A stretch of DNA of 64,000 bases, from contig VWYX01000407.1 of assembly GCA_013396525.1 (NCBI GenBank), positions 362,158-426,157 of the forward strand. The letters run 5' to 3'. The notes beneath the pieces were generated by a model. That model had not been told where the DNA came from. It ran no database searches and saw only the letters and a program-made list of their open reading frames with translations. Positions 1 through 11,664 of this stretch are shown in pieces. Each line of letters begins with the position of its first letter. Position 1 is the first letter of the stretch. The DNA comes from Chaetorhynchus papuensis. Taxonomy: Eukaryota; Chordata; Aves; Passeriformes; Rhipiduridae. The position numbers and the translations under genes are program-made.

Positions 1-3000
1 TTGCAATGTGAATTCTGAGGAGATTATCACCTAATGGTGTAGTCTCTGAATAACTGGGCAAAACTTAATCAAGGAGGAGAAAAAGTAGGAGCTACTCATG
101 GTGTGCAGGGTTTTGTTCCTTGTCTTTGAGCATCCTGTTCTAGGAACTCATATTTTCTAAGGTTCAAGACCTGTCTTCTCATGTACTTTTTTTCCCCTAC
201 CCGGAGTACATGCATGACATAGCTAATTACATTTTCTCCTGAGCTTGGATTTGGGGTGGAGTGGTATATGCTGTCTACTTGCACAGCTTGTGGTGATATT
301 CACATTTGGGAGAAATAAAGTGAGATTAAAGAATAACTATTGAGGCAAATCTCTGATTTGTACAGCTGAAACTGGCAGAAAGTCTTTGCTTAAGGTTAGG
401 GGTTTTGGCAATTACTGATCTTCATTACTTAAAGTTTTCCTCAAATGCTTGAGGATCTTGGTGATCTTGTTAATGAAGTTTTAGCTGAGTTGGTTATTGG
501 TTGATTTCTGTTACCCTCAGCATAACAATTTTTGTCTACTTAAGATTTTCTCTCAAATAGAGGTTTTTAAGTCCTAGGCCTCAGATCTCATTCAACTATA
601 TTTGATTTGAACTGGTTTCCCATCAAGAAAGTCCTCTCTTGCTAAGAAAATAAAATGTGGGGAAAGTTACTTTCCTCAATACCCTCTATAACGTTATAAT
701 TGTCACTAGTCTGTAAACATCATAACAAACCTACATCACAGTGGTTAAAACATTACATCTGAAACAGTGGCATTGCATGATTAAAAGCATGAGCTGCTAC
801 AGTGTAGGTCAGGTCAGACTTTTTGCTCCAACAGTGTGCCTGCTTCTGCTCTTCAGTTTCAGTTTTCTTACCCAAAAATATATATTTCTTCTGGTAATTA
901 GGGTACTTGCAGAAATGCAGAAGGAATTGTTTTAAATTCTACTGTAATTGACATAGTTAAGTGTCAAACCTGTCTCTGCATTTCCTGAGACAGGTATCTT
1001 TGGGATTGCTTTGCTCTGAATTGAAACCTACTAAGAAAAAGCGTCACATCCATGGCTAGAATTACAGATCCTTACCAAAAAAATTTCCTTATAAAAAAAT
1101 TACCTCACCTAAAGGGGAAAAAAAAAAAGAATTGACCAGATGTTCTTGTGAGCACTGTAAGCTGAAGCACCTATTTTCTTCTCTGAGTTTCAATGCATTT
1201 TGATATTCTTTGATTTCAGTATTAGGACCATTAAAATATCCAATTTACAGTAAAATTAAACAATCCCTATCCATTTTTTTCTGCTCTGGTACACGAACGA
1301 AGAACAATATTTGGGAAGTATTTATTGGTGTCTTTGTCAGGAATCCAGATTAGTGGTACATGTTTCAAGAATTACCTTTATTTCTTGTGTACTTCGAGTA
1401 GTTGGCATTTTTGCGATGCCTTATGACAGCATGTTACTTTACTGACCTCTTTTGGCACAACACACTGCAATTCCTTAATTATTTTTAATCTCTTTTTAAT
1501 GTCATTAGTGCAACTAGCACATTTTCTACTGCCAGTGGAAGTGACCAGTGATAATCTTAAAATAGTATGGCCTGACTGTGCCTGCTGCCTTCTTTTATCA
1601 TCCATTCTTTTTTGTGGAGCTCTACAAATTGGGACAGGTAAGTGTGACAAGACCTGTCTGTCAGCTGGCATGGGAAGAGTCGAGTTGCTCATCACAGGTA
1701 CAAAGAATGAAATTAGCCATGCCCTGAGAAATGTCACCTGCTCTGTGCATGGTTCATCTTGCAGCTGCACTCTCCAAAGGCAGGGAGTAGTCTCATGTGC
1801 ATGAGGCAGATGAAGGTTTTTGTTTCAATGTGTAAGCGCTTTAATTCCTTTCAATTTAAAGCTGAGACATAACAAGTTTTGCCGATCAGTAGGAGGAAAT
1901 AAAAAAGAAGTTAATACTTTTCTGTCATTCAAACTTGCCACTTCAGGTATTTACTATGTATGAGAGCAGGCTCATTTTGACCAAACTCCATATAATTTCT
2001 TTTACAGAATATACTTGGACACCTCAGTGAAAGGTGCTTTCTTGTATTTTTTTTTAACAGCAACTGCCGCTTTCTTGTGGTTTTGGGTTGGTGTGTATTT
2101 TGTTTCTCTCTTTAAACTGCAACCTTTACAAGAATGACAGAGGTAAGAGGGTTTGGAGCATCACCAAATCACATCATCAGAAAACCTCAGGACCAATGTT
2201 CTAATTAGCACCTCTCAAGAGGAGGTGACTGGCCAAAATGCACTCTGCCATCACCTTTATTGGTTTGCTTACTGAAGGTTGATGAAACAGAAGTTTTGCA
2301 TCATTAGACCAAAAATAAAAAAGGGAAACATTCATCTCAGAGTAATTCACTTTAGAACAAAAAGGCTATCTCTTCTGAGATGCCTGCTGCATCTAAACTT
2401 TTAAGATACTTTGGTTTCTTTCTTCATGATAAGATTGCCTTATAAGGAGGGACTGGGTCATATTAGACTCTGATCTACCCGTGTGTGCTCTGTCTTTTTC
2501 GGTGTGATAGGCTTTGGTTCAAAGTGATCCTTAGATAAAGAGTAGCACAAACCGAAGAGGAGAAAGTGTGGAAATGTCTCAGCAGGAGACCTTGTACGGG
2601 GGAAGGACTTGCTTTGCCTGCTTCAGTTCTGTGGACTTCTCTGAAAGGGAAGAATCAAAAACCTGCTGTTCCAGCTTTGGTATCTGAAGCACTGGCAAGG
2701 ACATCACTCCCTCCCTTCCCCCTGCCAGCCCCTTCCCCCAGTTTACACATGCATCCATTTTTGATGGCACATAACAGCAAGAAAGAAAGCTGTGAAAATG
2801 AGATCCTTTTATAAAGTGAAACTTGTAAATTCATGTCCTCTAGAAATCCAAAGCATGATGATGTAATCCTGATCACTTTGTTGTCCTGTGAAAAGATGTC
2901 TTTGTTCTTCATAGCACTCTGGAAGCCAAAGGTTAAAGGCTGAATTCTTCCTTTGCTTTTTCTCAGGCTGAATCTTACCCAAGAGATCAACCAGATCCAG

Positions 3001-3679
3001 TCATTGTGTCAGAAGCCCGTGCAATACAGGATGAGCTCAACTTGGGAATATGTGAGAAAAGCCATGAGATAAACGATTGGTAGAAGTATGAGAGAGAAAG
3101 AAAGATTGTTTTTAGCATCTATTACATGTTATCCCACTTCTTGTCAAATGTGCACAGAGTACAATACAAAGTCCTGGATCTTTGAGGTTCTTTGTGCATT
3201 ACCTTGTTTATTAGATCAAGCTGCCTTTTTTTTTTTTCTTTTTTGGTTTCTGACTGGAATGGCACCTGTGCCACTTAAACGTGCTAAAAATTGTTGCTTA
3301 ACTGAAAGGAAGACATAATGATGGGAGTTGGTCACCATCACTTGATTTCTGCTGTCTTTGTACTTCAGTGACACACTCAACCTTTCTAGGAGACACTGTA
3401 TGTGTGCCTAGGTAAATGATCTGCAGGTAATTAGAAATCTAAGATTTAAATTTAGAACTCAGCTTATATTTGAATTTGGATAAGCTGCCTGTACTGTGAG
3501 AGTCTTCAAGGCCAATCTTTATTTTAGGTAACAGCAAGTGAAATTTGAAGGTGGAGCTTTGCATCATAACATTTATTAGTAACTGTTCTTGTATTAAGCT
3601 CATCTTTATTTGTATTGTTGTAGAGTCTCAGCCTTGGACCAAAAGAATAAATCTGCCCCATCCTTTGAAAACACTTCAG
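1..3679. other. Gene-free AT-rich sequence
   Basis: No exon, RNA gene or identifiable transposon can be supported here. The longest open frames, near 1378-1804 on both strands, are opposite-strand overlaps with no recognisable domain. A perfect consensus splice donor (CAG then GTAAGT) sits at 1635-1643 on the + strand, but no convincing acceptor-bounded exon lies before it. A T-rich run occupies 3226-3244. Confidence 0.5.
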
Positions 3680-3740
3680 TGTACTTGACTAGATGATGTT
3701 TAAGGCCCCTTCCAACCCTAACCATTCTGTTATTTATGGA
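3680..3740 (+). mobile_element. CR1 LINE 3' tail fragment
   Basis: This is a short CR1 remnant. The sequence around 3690-3730 reads as an 'agatgat...taaggccccttccaaccctaaccattctgt' type tail, the conserved 3' end of CR1 retrotransposons. Only about 60 bases remain, so it is a heavily 5'-truncated, non-coding copy. The 5' boundary is approximate. Confidence 0.85.
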
Positions 3741-4654
3741 AGTGGTCCATGAGGTAACCCTGGAATGAAGGCACTCTAATTTTCTGCCCATATGGCTTTC
3801 TGTCATGAAATAAAAATAAAAGCTCTTCTAGAATGTTCAAAATGCATTTAGGGAAAGGTCTTTTACATCACAGAAACAGGACCCTTGCCAACTGCATCCA
3901 CCAACAGCTGCTCTGAACTTTTTATGCAGCATTTTCTGAAAACGGTGTACTAGATTATGTAGGACTATGCATTCTTAACCAAATTCTGATTTTCAGAGCC
4001 AAAGTAAATGATGAGATTCAGAGTACTATTAGCAAATAGAGTAGTAGTCCTTTAGCTAGTTATGCAGCCCCTTTGTATTAAACCTAGAGCTGGAATTCAA
4101 TGAAAAATTGTAATTAAAAGGACAGTTTGGAAGAGGTAATGGTTTTATACTTGAACATTTCCCTTTGCCTTGTGAAATTGTATATTATGAGCAGCTTACC
4201 TGCATTGAAACAGCTGCCCGCATTGTAAAGAAACTGTGAAATGGTGTTTATTGATGGGCTTGGCCCCTTTCTAAGGAAAAGTGAGGTTGTGCATTTATTT
4301 TAAAAAACATGTTTGTATACTATATTTATAGGCCTCAGCTGTCATATCACTCCAAAAATTCTAACTGTGAAAAGTTTAGCTGAATTGAATCTGTCTGGAA
4401 ATTCATTATTCAGCAAGTCCAGATGCTATTGTCAATCTGTACCTGAACCAAATGCTTACGTGCTTGAACCTCATGAGTTTTTGAAAACTGAATCTCTAGC
4501 AAAGTTCACAGTCTCACTTTCTCTTAATGAAAGCGAGAGAGTACAAAGCACTCTGAGACCAGAAGGCTTTCAGTGCATTTTCTGGAGTGTCCAAATAACA
4601 GATAATTATTCAGGGCAGCAGTAAGCCAAGGGCTTTTAGTTAGCACTTAAAAGC
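3741..4654. other. Spacer between two CR1 fragments
   Basis: AT-rich sequence with no supported gene or repeat. An open frame at 4313-4624 on the + strand has no recognisable domain and no convincing splice signals, and is treated as chance. Confidence 0.45.
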
Positions 4655-5138
4655 AGAATCATACAATGGTTTGGGTTGGAAGTGGCTCTACAGATCATCT
4701 CCTAACACCCCCCATGGCATGGGCAGGGACACCTCCCATTAGAACAGGTTGCTCAAAGGCCAACTTGACCTTGAATATTTGCAGGGATGGGGTACCCACA
4801 ATTTCTCTGGGCAATATGTTCCAGTGCTTCACCACCCTCACAGTACTCTCTCTCATTAAAGAACTGTTTCCTGATATCTAATCTAAATCTGCCCTCTTTC
4901 CATTTAAAACCACTCCCCTTTGTCCTACCACTACCTTTGTGAAGTCCCTTCCCAGCTTTCTTGTACTCCCTTTAAGTACTGGAAGGTGCTCTGATAAGGT
5001 CTCCCTGGAGCCTGCTTTTTTCTAGGCTGAACAACCCCAACTTTCTCAGCCTATCTACACAGGTCAGAGGTGCTCCAGCCCTCTGACCTTTTTGTGGCCC
5101 TCCTCTGCACTAGCTCCAGCAGGTCCATGTCCTTTTTA
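4655..5138 (-). mobile_element. CR1 LINE fragment, 3' region, reverse orientation
   Basis: Read on the - strand this is the last roughly 480 bases of a CR1 element. On the + strand it opens with the complement of the CR1 tail ('agaatcatacaatggtttgggttgg'-like, from 4655). It continues through the complement of the reverse-transcriptase C-terminal region ('ctctgggcaa...gttccagtg' near 4810) and the segment encoding 'LFSLEKRRLRGDL'-type residues (complement near 5010-5050). It ends in 'ctccagcaggtccatgtcc'. Many substitutions break the frame, so it is an old dead copy. Confidence 0.93.
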
Positions 5139-8100
5139 GGCTGGTATAAATAATAGTAAGGATGATCACAACACAAAGCGAGAAGCACTGTTTGTGCTGG
5201 TCCCCAGCTCTTAAGCTCATTGGTTCAAACCTATGAAAATACATAGTTTCATTTTCTTCATCTTCTTTTCTTCATATTCTTCAAAATACTTTTGAAGTCT
5301 TTTGGTAGGAAATATATTTGATAAGCATGATAGTTTGAAAAGTCTCTGCTGTTAGGAAGACATGATTATTGAAGTCAGGGAAATAGAAACAAAAACTACA
5401 CTGAGTCTTATGAAAAGTCCAAAGAGCCTTTGTATGAGTTTTAGGGTGGCTTTTTTTTTTTTTTTTTAAGCTTTTCCGGCTAGCCTTGTTGGGGTGCACT
5501 TTCCATCAGAATCTTGTGCTATGTATACAGCACAGCAAACAAGCAGCTTGAGGCCTGGCAGCAGCCTGGTCTTTCATCTTGGCTGACTAGATCTGCATCT
5601 CTTACAGCTATCCTATGCTGTGAGCACAGTATCACGGTTTCAGGTGCCTATTTACCTGTGCTAGTTAGGAATTAAGTTATTTCACCATTTCTATACACAG
5701 AAGTGTACGGAAGACACAGCGTGAAAAACATCCTGGGAGTATCTTTGGTTTCTTACTGCTCCTTTTCTATGAAACAGCTCTTTTATGTAGATGGCCTCCC
5801 AGGCTATCAAATGGACCTAGTTTTGAATGACTTTCTTAATGTTTCCTGGGCTTTTTAATCTAATGAACTAAATATGCTATGGAAAATCAAGCAGCATTTT
5901 CCTCCTTAGCCCAGAAAAACATTGTGAGCTTACAAGGGTGCTGGCCCAGCAATAGATAAATAATATATTGGGCAGATGTTTGTCAACAGACTTTATTAGC
6001 AGTCATGAGTTTCCACATAAGTCATAAGTTGCTCTGTGCTGTAATTTTTGGCTGTTGTACCTTTATAAGCCTTGGGGCAAGGTATTGTGTCTAGGACAAA
6101 TACTGCTTTATGTCCTTGCTGATGTCTGTCATTTGATTAACCTACACTGTTTAATCAATCTTGGCTTGAAGGACAGGTTTTGGTCAGGTGATGTGTTCAA
6201 ACATACAGGCAGAGAGTCCTCTGGGAAGAAAGAGAAAGAGAATGGCAGGGTCTTCATTGTTCCTCTCCTGCCCACAGAAAGAGGAAAAATACAGAGAATA
6301 AAACATGTGAAAGTCTCGGGCCTGTTCTCTGTCACCCTTGCTCCACAGATGTTTAAACAAGTCCTTTACTCCCTAAGCATTTGTGCTAGGTACTTTATTT
6401 CCTTTGAAAGCAAGACTTCAGGAATCTTCCATCCTCAGAAGACACCGGAGGTTTGTTTTCCATGTCTTTGCCGAAGCATGTTAGTCTTCAGGTACCTGGT
6501 ATAAGCAGAAAAGACAAAATATTATGTGAGCTCCTACTCCACTTCATGTTGGCTGCAAAGTGTAAAAGGAAACAGGGAAAAGATTCAGAAACAAGATCTG
6601 GACGAACGTATTCAAGACAGAAAATGCCCTGTAATAGATAAATATTCTTTAAAAACAAGCAAATGACAACAAAAAAATGCTGCTTTGGGGTATCACTATG
6701 GTCCAAGTACCTTGATATAGGTTTTAGAACTTCAGAGCTGTGATAAGAACAGACTCCACATTTTTTCAGTCAAGGAGAGTATCCCACTGCAAAGGGGGTG
6801 CCCCCCTTGGGCCGCTGCCTGCTCCTGTAGCCTGCCAGCAGTGCTGAACAGCAGTGTTGGCAGACTGGTACTCATCTGCCAGGGCCAGCACTGAAAAAGT
6901 GAATGGACAGTTCTTGTCAACAAATTACATAATATCACCATTGAAATTTAGGAAAGACCGGCATGTACCTGTACGAGCTGTCAAAAATGTTTGTGTTGAC
7001 AGCTCTGAAGCCTTGGAGCAATGCACCAAGAGTTAATGCTCTGGGCAAACTCCCAGTTTGCTGCCTAAAGGGAATTTCCTCTTTTACTTTGGTGTCCCTT
7101 GCTTTTTCCTCACAATTTAACCAGTTCTGTTCTGACAATGTTTAAATAACCAACTATTGAATCATAAATACATTTCAACAAGTCTTGTTATTTAGAACAA
7201 CTATGTCTGCAGCCTAAAGGTAAGTACCCACTGAAATAACAGAGTAATATCTTATTTCATTAAAATTTACACATTTAAAAGAAAAACAACAAAACCTGAC
7301 TTTGAGGTTGTGCTAGTATGGGTAACTTTCATGAAGGTGACTTCTAGGAAGTAGAAGCTAACAAGTGAAATGGAAAAAGCTGTCAAAATTTTAAAGGGTA
7401 ATTTTCTATTTGAAGAACTTTGGTTTTCATCCCTGATTGAGACAGTCTTAGGAAAATTGTACTATGAGGAATGTTAAACTGTCTGCATCCAAATGTTTAA
7501 GGGAATATGAAAATTCACTGAATCGTTAGTTGTTCTTGAAATATCTATGCATGTAATGCATGGACAGGATTTGGAATAACCTGGAGAGCTGATTGTTTGC
7601 TCAGTAGTAGGGAAGAAGTGATCCAGATCAGAATAAAAAGCAAAAATGAGACATGCATGAAATTTTTAGACATGATGAGATCAAAATACCATGCAAATTA
7701 AACAAAAATATCTTGTTTACTTATAGCTCAGAGTTATGCAGATGGTGAATTAGTTGAGCTAACATAGGCTCATTTATGCAAGATACCACCAAATAACCCA
7801 TCTTGGGTGTTGCTTTTGTACCTGTAAGGGATTGTCACAGCTTAACATGCCTTCACAGGACATGTGAAAATCATGACACGATCCTATGGAAACCAGTCAG
7901 TACTTCTGAAGGGACACTTAGGTGGTACAATAATAGTGGGAATTTGTATTTCACAAACATAGATTGATTTTTTTTTTTTTTAAACTTCTGGTCTACTGAG
8001 CACTGTCGTATAAACCAGTAGTTATACATATGGAGTCAGGGAAATGGAGACATATCATGCTTCTCTGTGGATTATACTCTCTTGCCTTGAGTTTTTTTGG

Positions 8101-8267
8101 TTTTTTCTTGGCACGAAATCTTCAGAAGAAATATAATAATGTACATAGGTGAGGCACTGACAGTAACCTAAGCTTGCCTCCTGGACTGAAAATGCAGAAT
8201 ACCTTTGTCAGCTCTCCAAGGCTTATGCTATCAGCCAAATTAGTAATGTTCCAATTAAACCTTCTTC
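5139..8267. other. Gene-free sequence with T tract
   Basis: No supported gene. A 17-base T run lies at 5451-5467 and another T-rich run near 7970-7981. Open frames at 6055-6504 (+) and 6129-6335 (-) overlap each other and carry no recognisable domain or flanking splice-site pair that I trust. Confidence 0.45.
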
Positions 8268-8459
8268 AGGAAGAATTTCTTCAGTGAGAGGTGCCCAGGC
8301 ATTGGAATGGGTTGCCCAGGGAGTTGCCAGCCCTGTAACTGTTCAAAAAACCAAGTAGACATGGCACTCTGAAATATGGTCTAGTGGGAGTGGTGGTGTT
8401 TAGTCAAAGGCTGGAATCAATGACCTTGGAGGTCTTTTCCAACCTTAATGATTCTATCA
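8268..8459 (+). mobile_element. CR1 LINE 3' end fragment
   Basis: Typical CR1 3' region in + orientation: 'aggaagaatttcttcagtgagagg', then 'cattggaatgggttgcccaggga', then the untranslated tail with 'ggctggaatcaatgaccttgg' and 'tcttttccaaccttaatgattct'. About 190 bases remain. The coding part is only the last few tens of codons of the reverse transcriptase and is not intact. Confidence 0.93.
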
Positions 8460-8685
8460 AAGCAGAAAGCTACAAAAAGCGTAGCACATTTCACATTTTT
8501 GAGAACCTACCCCACAACTTAGAAGTTTCTCCAGAGCTGCCGGGGCCCAGTGGCCTGAACAAGCCAGTGTGCTGCAGACAGCGAGGACAAATGGTGACTC
8601 CTCCATCCCTTGCCACTGACCCTGTTTTCCCTATGGACCTTCCCTCCTAGGGCCAAGAAAAGTTCTCTGGTTTAGGGGTTTCTAG

Positions 8686-8753
8686 TTTTTTTTTTTCCCC
8701 TGTGGGTTTTTTTTTTTTTTTGGTATTGGGGTTTTTTTCTTTCTTTCTTCCCT
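8686..8753. repeat. T-rich low-complexity tract
   Basis: Two long T runs (8686-8696 and 8707-8721) are separated by a C/G patch and followed by interrupted T, ending in short CTTT repeats. It is simple sequence that would be prone to length variation. No function is inferred. Confidence 0.9.
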
Positions 8754-10595
8754 TCCAGCAGAGATGGTGCCCCATAATTTCTGCAGTTTAATATTTGAAG
8801 GCAGAGACATAGTTCTGAGTATCCAGACAGAAGGAAGGTGCTGCCTTTGGACACCTGAACTTCATTGTGTTGATGCAAAACGACGTCTTCCTTAAGCCTT
8901 ATGATGTGGCCTGAGCAGTTACTGATCGTAGGACGCATAGCCGGGCAAACAAATCTTTCTACAAATACTTTTCTGAATACTTGTGGGCTTTGTACTCAAG
9001 TTCTGTTTGTCTTTCCTTCCAGCAAGCATTCAAGCTAGCAGTATTACTTGGGAAGTTTAAATTTTAAAGCAGTGATTGGAAAGAGCTCACAGAAAGCAAG
9101 ACTTGAGCTCAGAAATGCAGCATTTATAAAGTAAAAAAAAAAAAAGGTGGTTGATCAATTTGTGCTTGTGTGCATTTTCAAAATGTTTGGCATTTTAAAT
9201 ATAGTTCCTGAAATAATGGCTGGACAATTATTATACATTATTTTAGTTTAAAAAAATGTTTAACATGTAAAAAATCTACCAAGAAGAAATTGACAAGAAG
9301 GCAGTGTTCTTAAATTATCCATATAGTTATGAAATCCACAGTTTAATCAGTGGATAACTTGAAATATCAATGCCATTTTCCCCACGTGAGAAAAGCTACC
9401 TCTGCATAAGCTACACACCTGTTAGCAGATGTTAGTAGCAGTTTGATACAGTTTTATATAATGATTCCAAGACATCAGTGCAACAAAAGCCACGAGAGGG
9501 CAACACTTTTGCATAGCTTGCACAGGGAGCTGGAGTTTGGGTGATTCCCCTGATCAGTCTCTGTTCCAAAAACTACAGAACAGTCCAAGTTTCTTTGGGA
9601 TGAGATTAAACTCCTTCTCCATTAGCAATGCAGCTAAAAAGAGTAGTTTTTCAGACTGCCCACCTACACTTCAGAACCGTTTACAGTTCCAGTAGCAACC
9701 ACTGAAACTACTGACAAAAATGTCTAACTGGAGTAATATTCAATTATGCTTTAATTTTCAAGTGGAAAATTAGTAAAATGAGTTCAAAGGAACAGTGTAT
9801 TCTATTCAAACACCCAGCATGGGAGCAGCCTTGGCAAAAAAATGAACACATAATTAAAGGTGGGTTCGCCCTCCAGATTGGTCCGGATTTCAGCTAATTT
9901 TCAGTCTTAAACACTGCTTTAGACCTCTTACTTTTCCTTTTTTTTTAAATTGTTTGGATTCCAAATCACTGCACTTACTGAAAGGATAAATTCTTTTCAA
10001 AGATTTCAGAAGTTAGTCTTAATTTCTATCTGCACATCATTTGGTTGAATTATTTTGAACAAAAGCTGTCAGAAAATAGCCTTGGATCTCAAAAGAATTC
10101 TTGAATTTCCAGTATCTTACAGGTTTTCACACTTTTTTCCTTTTTCTGTAAACCTGTAGATGAGGATCCTGGCTCCAGAAAGAATCTAACTAAGCTTTCT
10201 CTTAATGAAAACAATTTGGTTGGCTTTCTGAATTAGATTTGATTTTGCCTAATCTAGTCATAAGGCCTTTTGAAAAATAACAGTTAAAACTACAGGCCTT
10301 CCCATGTTAAAAACTAAATTTTTCTGAGTTCTTTGCATTTAAAAAAAAAGTGTAGCTTAATTGAACCTTGTCTCTAGAATATACTGGGGGGGGGGGAAAA
10401 CACAGTGATGCCTTTTTTCCATACTTTGAAAGAAGAGGCTGGGATTTTTCGTCAGAACCTCTTGGTCAATAAGATGGGGGAGGCAGTGGTGTAACAACTG
10501 TTGAGCTTTGTGAAATTGTATCAGTTTACAAATTCTAGTAATTGAATGATTTACATGCAGCAAAAGAAGTAATTGCTAACTGTAAGAACTAAAAT

Positions 10596-10628
10596 GGGGG
10601 TGGGGGAGGACTGGGGGGAATCAGTGGG
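10596..10628 (+). other. Candidate G-quadruplex motif
   Basis: Four G tracts (10596-10600, 10602-10606, 10613-10618, 10626-10628) are separated by loops of 1, 6 and 7 bases. This meets the usual pattern of four runs of at least three G with loops of 1 to 7. It lies in otherwise AT-rich sequence away from any recognisable promoter. Folding in the cell is not shown by sequence alone. Confidence 0.6.
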
Positions 10629-11621
10629 AAACAAAGACTCTTTGTAGGATTTACAAGAGCCAAACACAGTTTCTTTAAACCAGTTGGGCAGGTTAAATGT
10701 AGAGATGTCTTGTCTTTCAACAAGAAATCCCCTGGAATTGTCAATTACTCTTCAGTCTAGACAGTGATTCATTGTCCACTGAATAAACAAAGTAAAAAAG
10801 CAGCTGTGAACATGATGATAAAAACACCTTTGAGAAATGCCCAGAGCCTTGAGGGCTGAGATCTCAGTGGCAAATTGTGATCCACCTCCAACCTTAGCTT
10901 TATAGTAGCTCCCAGTTTGTTCCTAAAAGAGTGCAGGAGTTCTCTTCACCAAGCACCATATTTTAGCATCTACCTGACTAGCACTGAATCAGTATGCCTT
11001 GGGGAGAACACTTTTTAAATTGAAGGGAAGGTTTTACAATTATTCCAGCTCTTTGTTCACTAACTAGGTTCCTGATATTGACTCAGTGAAAACAACTTGT
11101 ATTGTATATTAGCACAATGGTGCTGAGTGGAAAAAAAAATATCATCAAATGAAATTTCCATCTCAAAAGTGGTCTACTCTTATCTGAACTTAGCTGTTTC
11201 CTATTAGTTGATTAGTATTTAAGTCTGGTGATAAAAATGAGATGGAAAGAATGAGCTGTACCTTAACAGACTTGATACAGCTCCTGTTAGGTGTTCTAAC
11301 TCTGAGTACACAGAGTACAGTAAGAAATTGCTTTAAAACTTCTGCCACCTCTCAGGTAGAGACCACTTGTTGGCAAAAGGAGGAAATGTTCTTACTCAGG
11401 GGTTGGGTTTATTAAGGGCACTTAATAGATTACAAGGAGAAAGGTCCTCTAGTAATTTTCTAGTCCAAATTACGCTGTCTCTTTGTAATCCATACTGATG
11501 GATCTAGAAGAAACTAAAACATCTATCAAAAGAGCTATTTCACTGGGAAAATAGGAATATGTACATTTATTTCTCCACAAACTTTTCAAAGAGTTCTGCT
11601 TATTACTTCAATGGAGAGAGT

Positions 11622-11664
11622 AAAGAAAAAAAAAACAAAAAAAACCTCCAAAACCCAAAAAACC
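11622..11664. repeat. A-rich tract with interspersed C
   Basis: A run of ten A, then further A runs broken by single or triple C. It is low-complexity sequence, with no adjoining retroposon body that I can identify. Confidence 0.85.

Noticed and set aside
1499..1804. Open frame crossing a perfect CAG/GTAAGT donor at 1635-1643
   Set aside because: A perfect nine-base donor is expected about once by chance in a window of this size on two strands. No good acceptor, start context or domain supports an exon, and the opposite strand is equally open.
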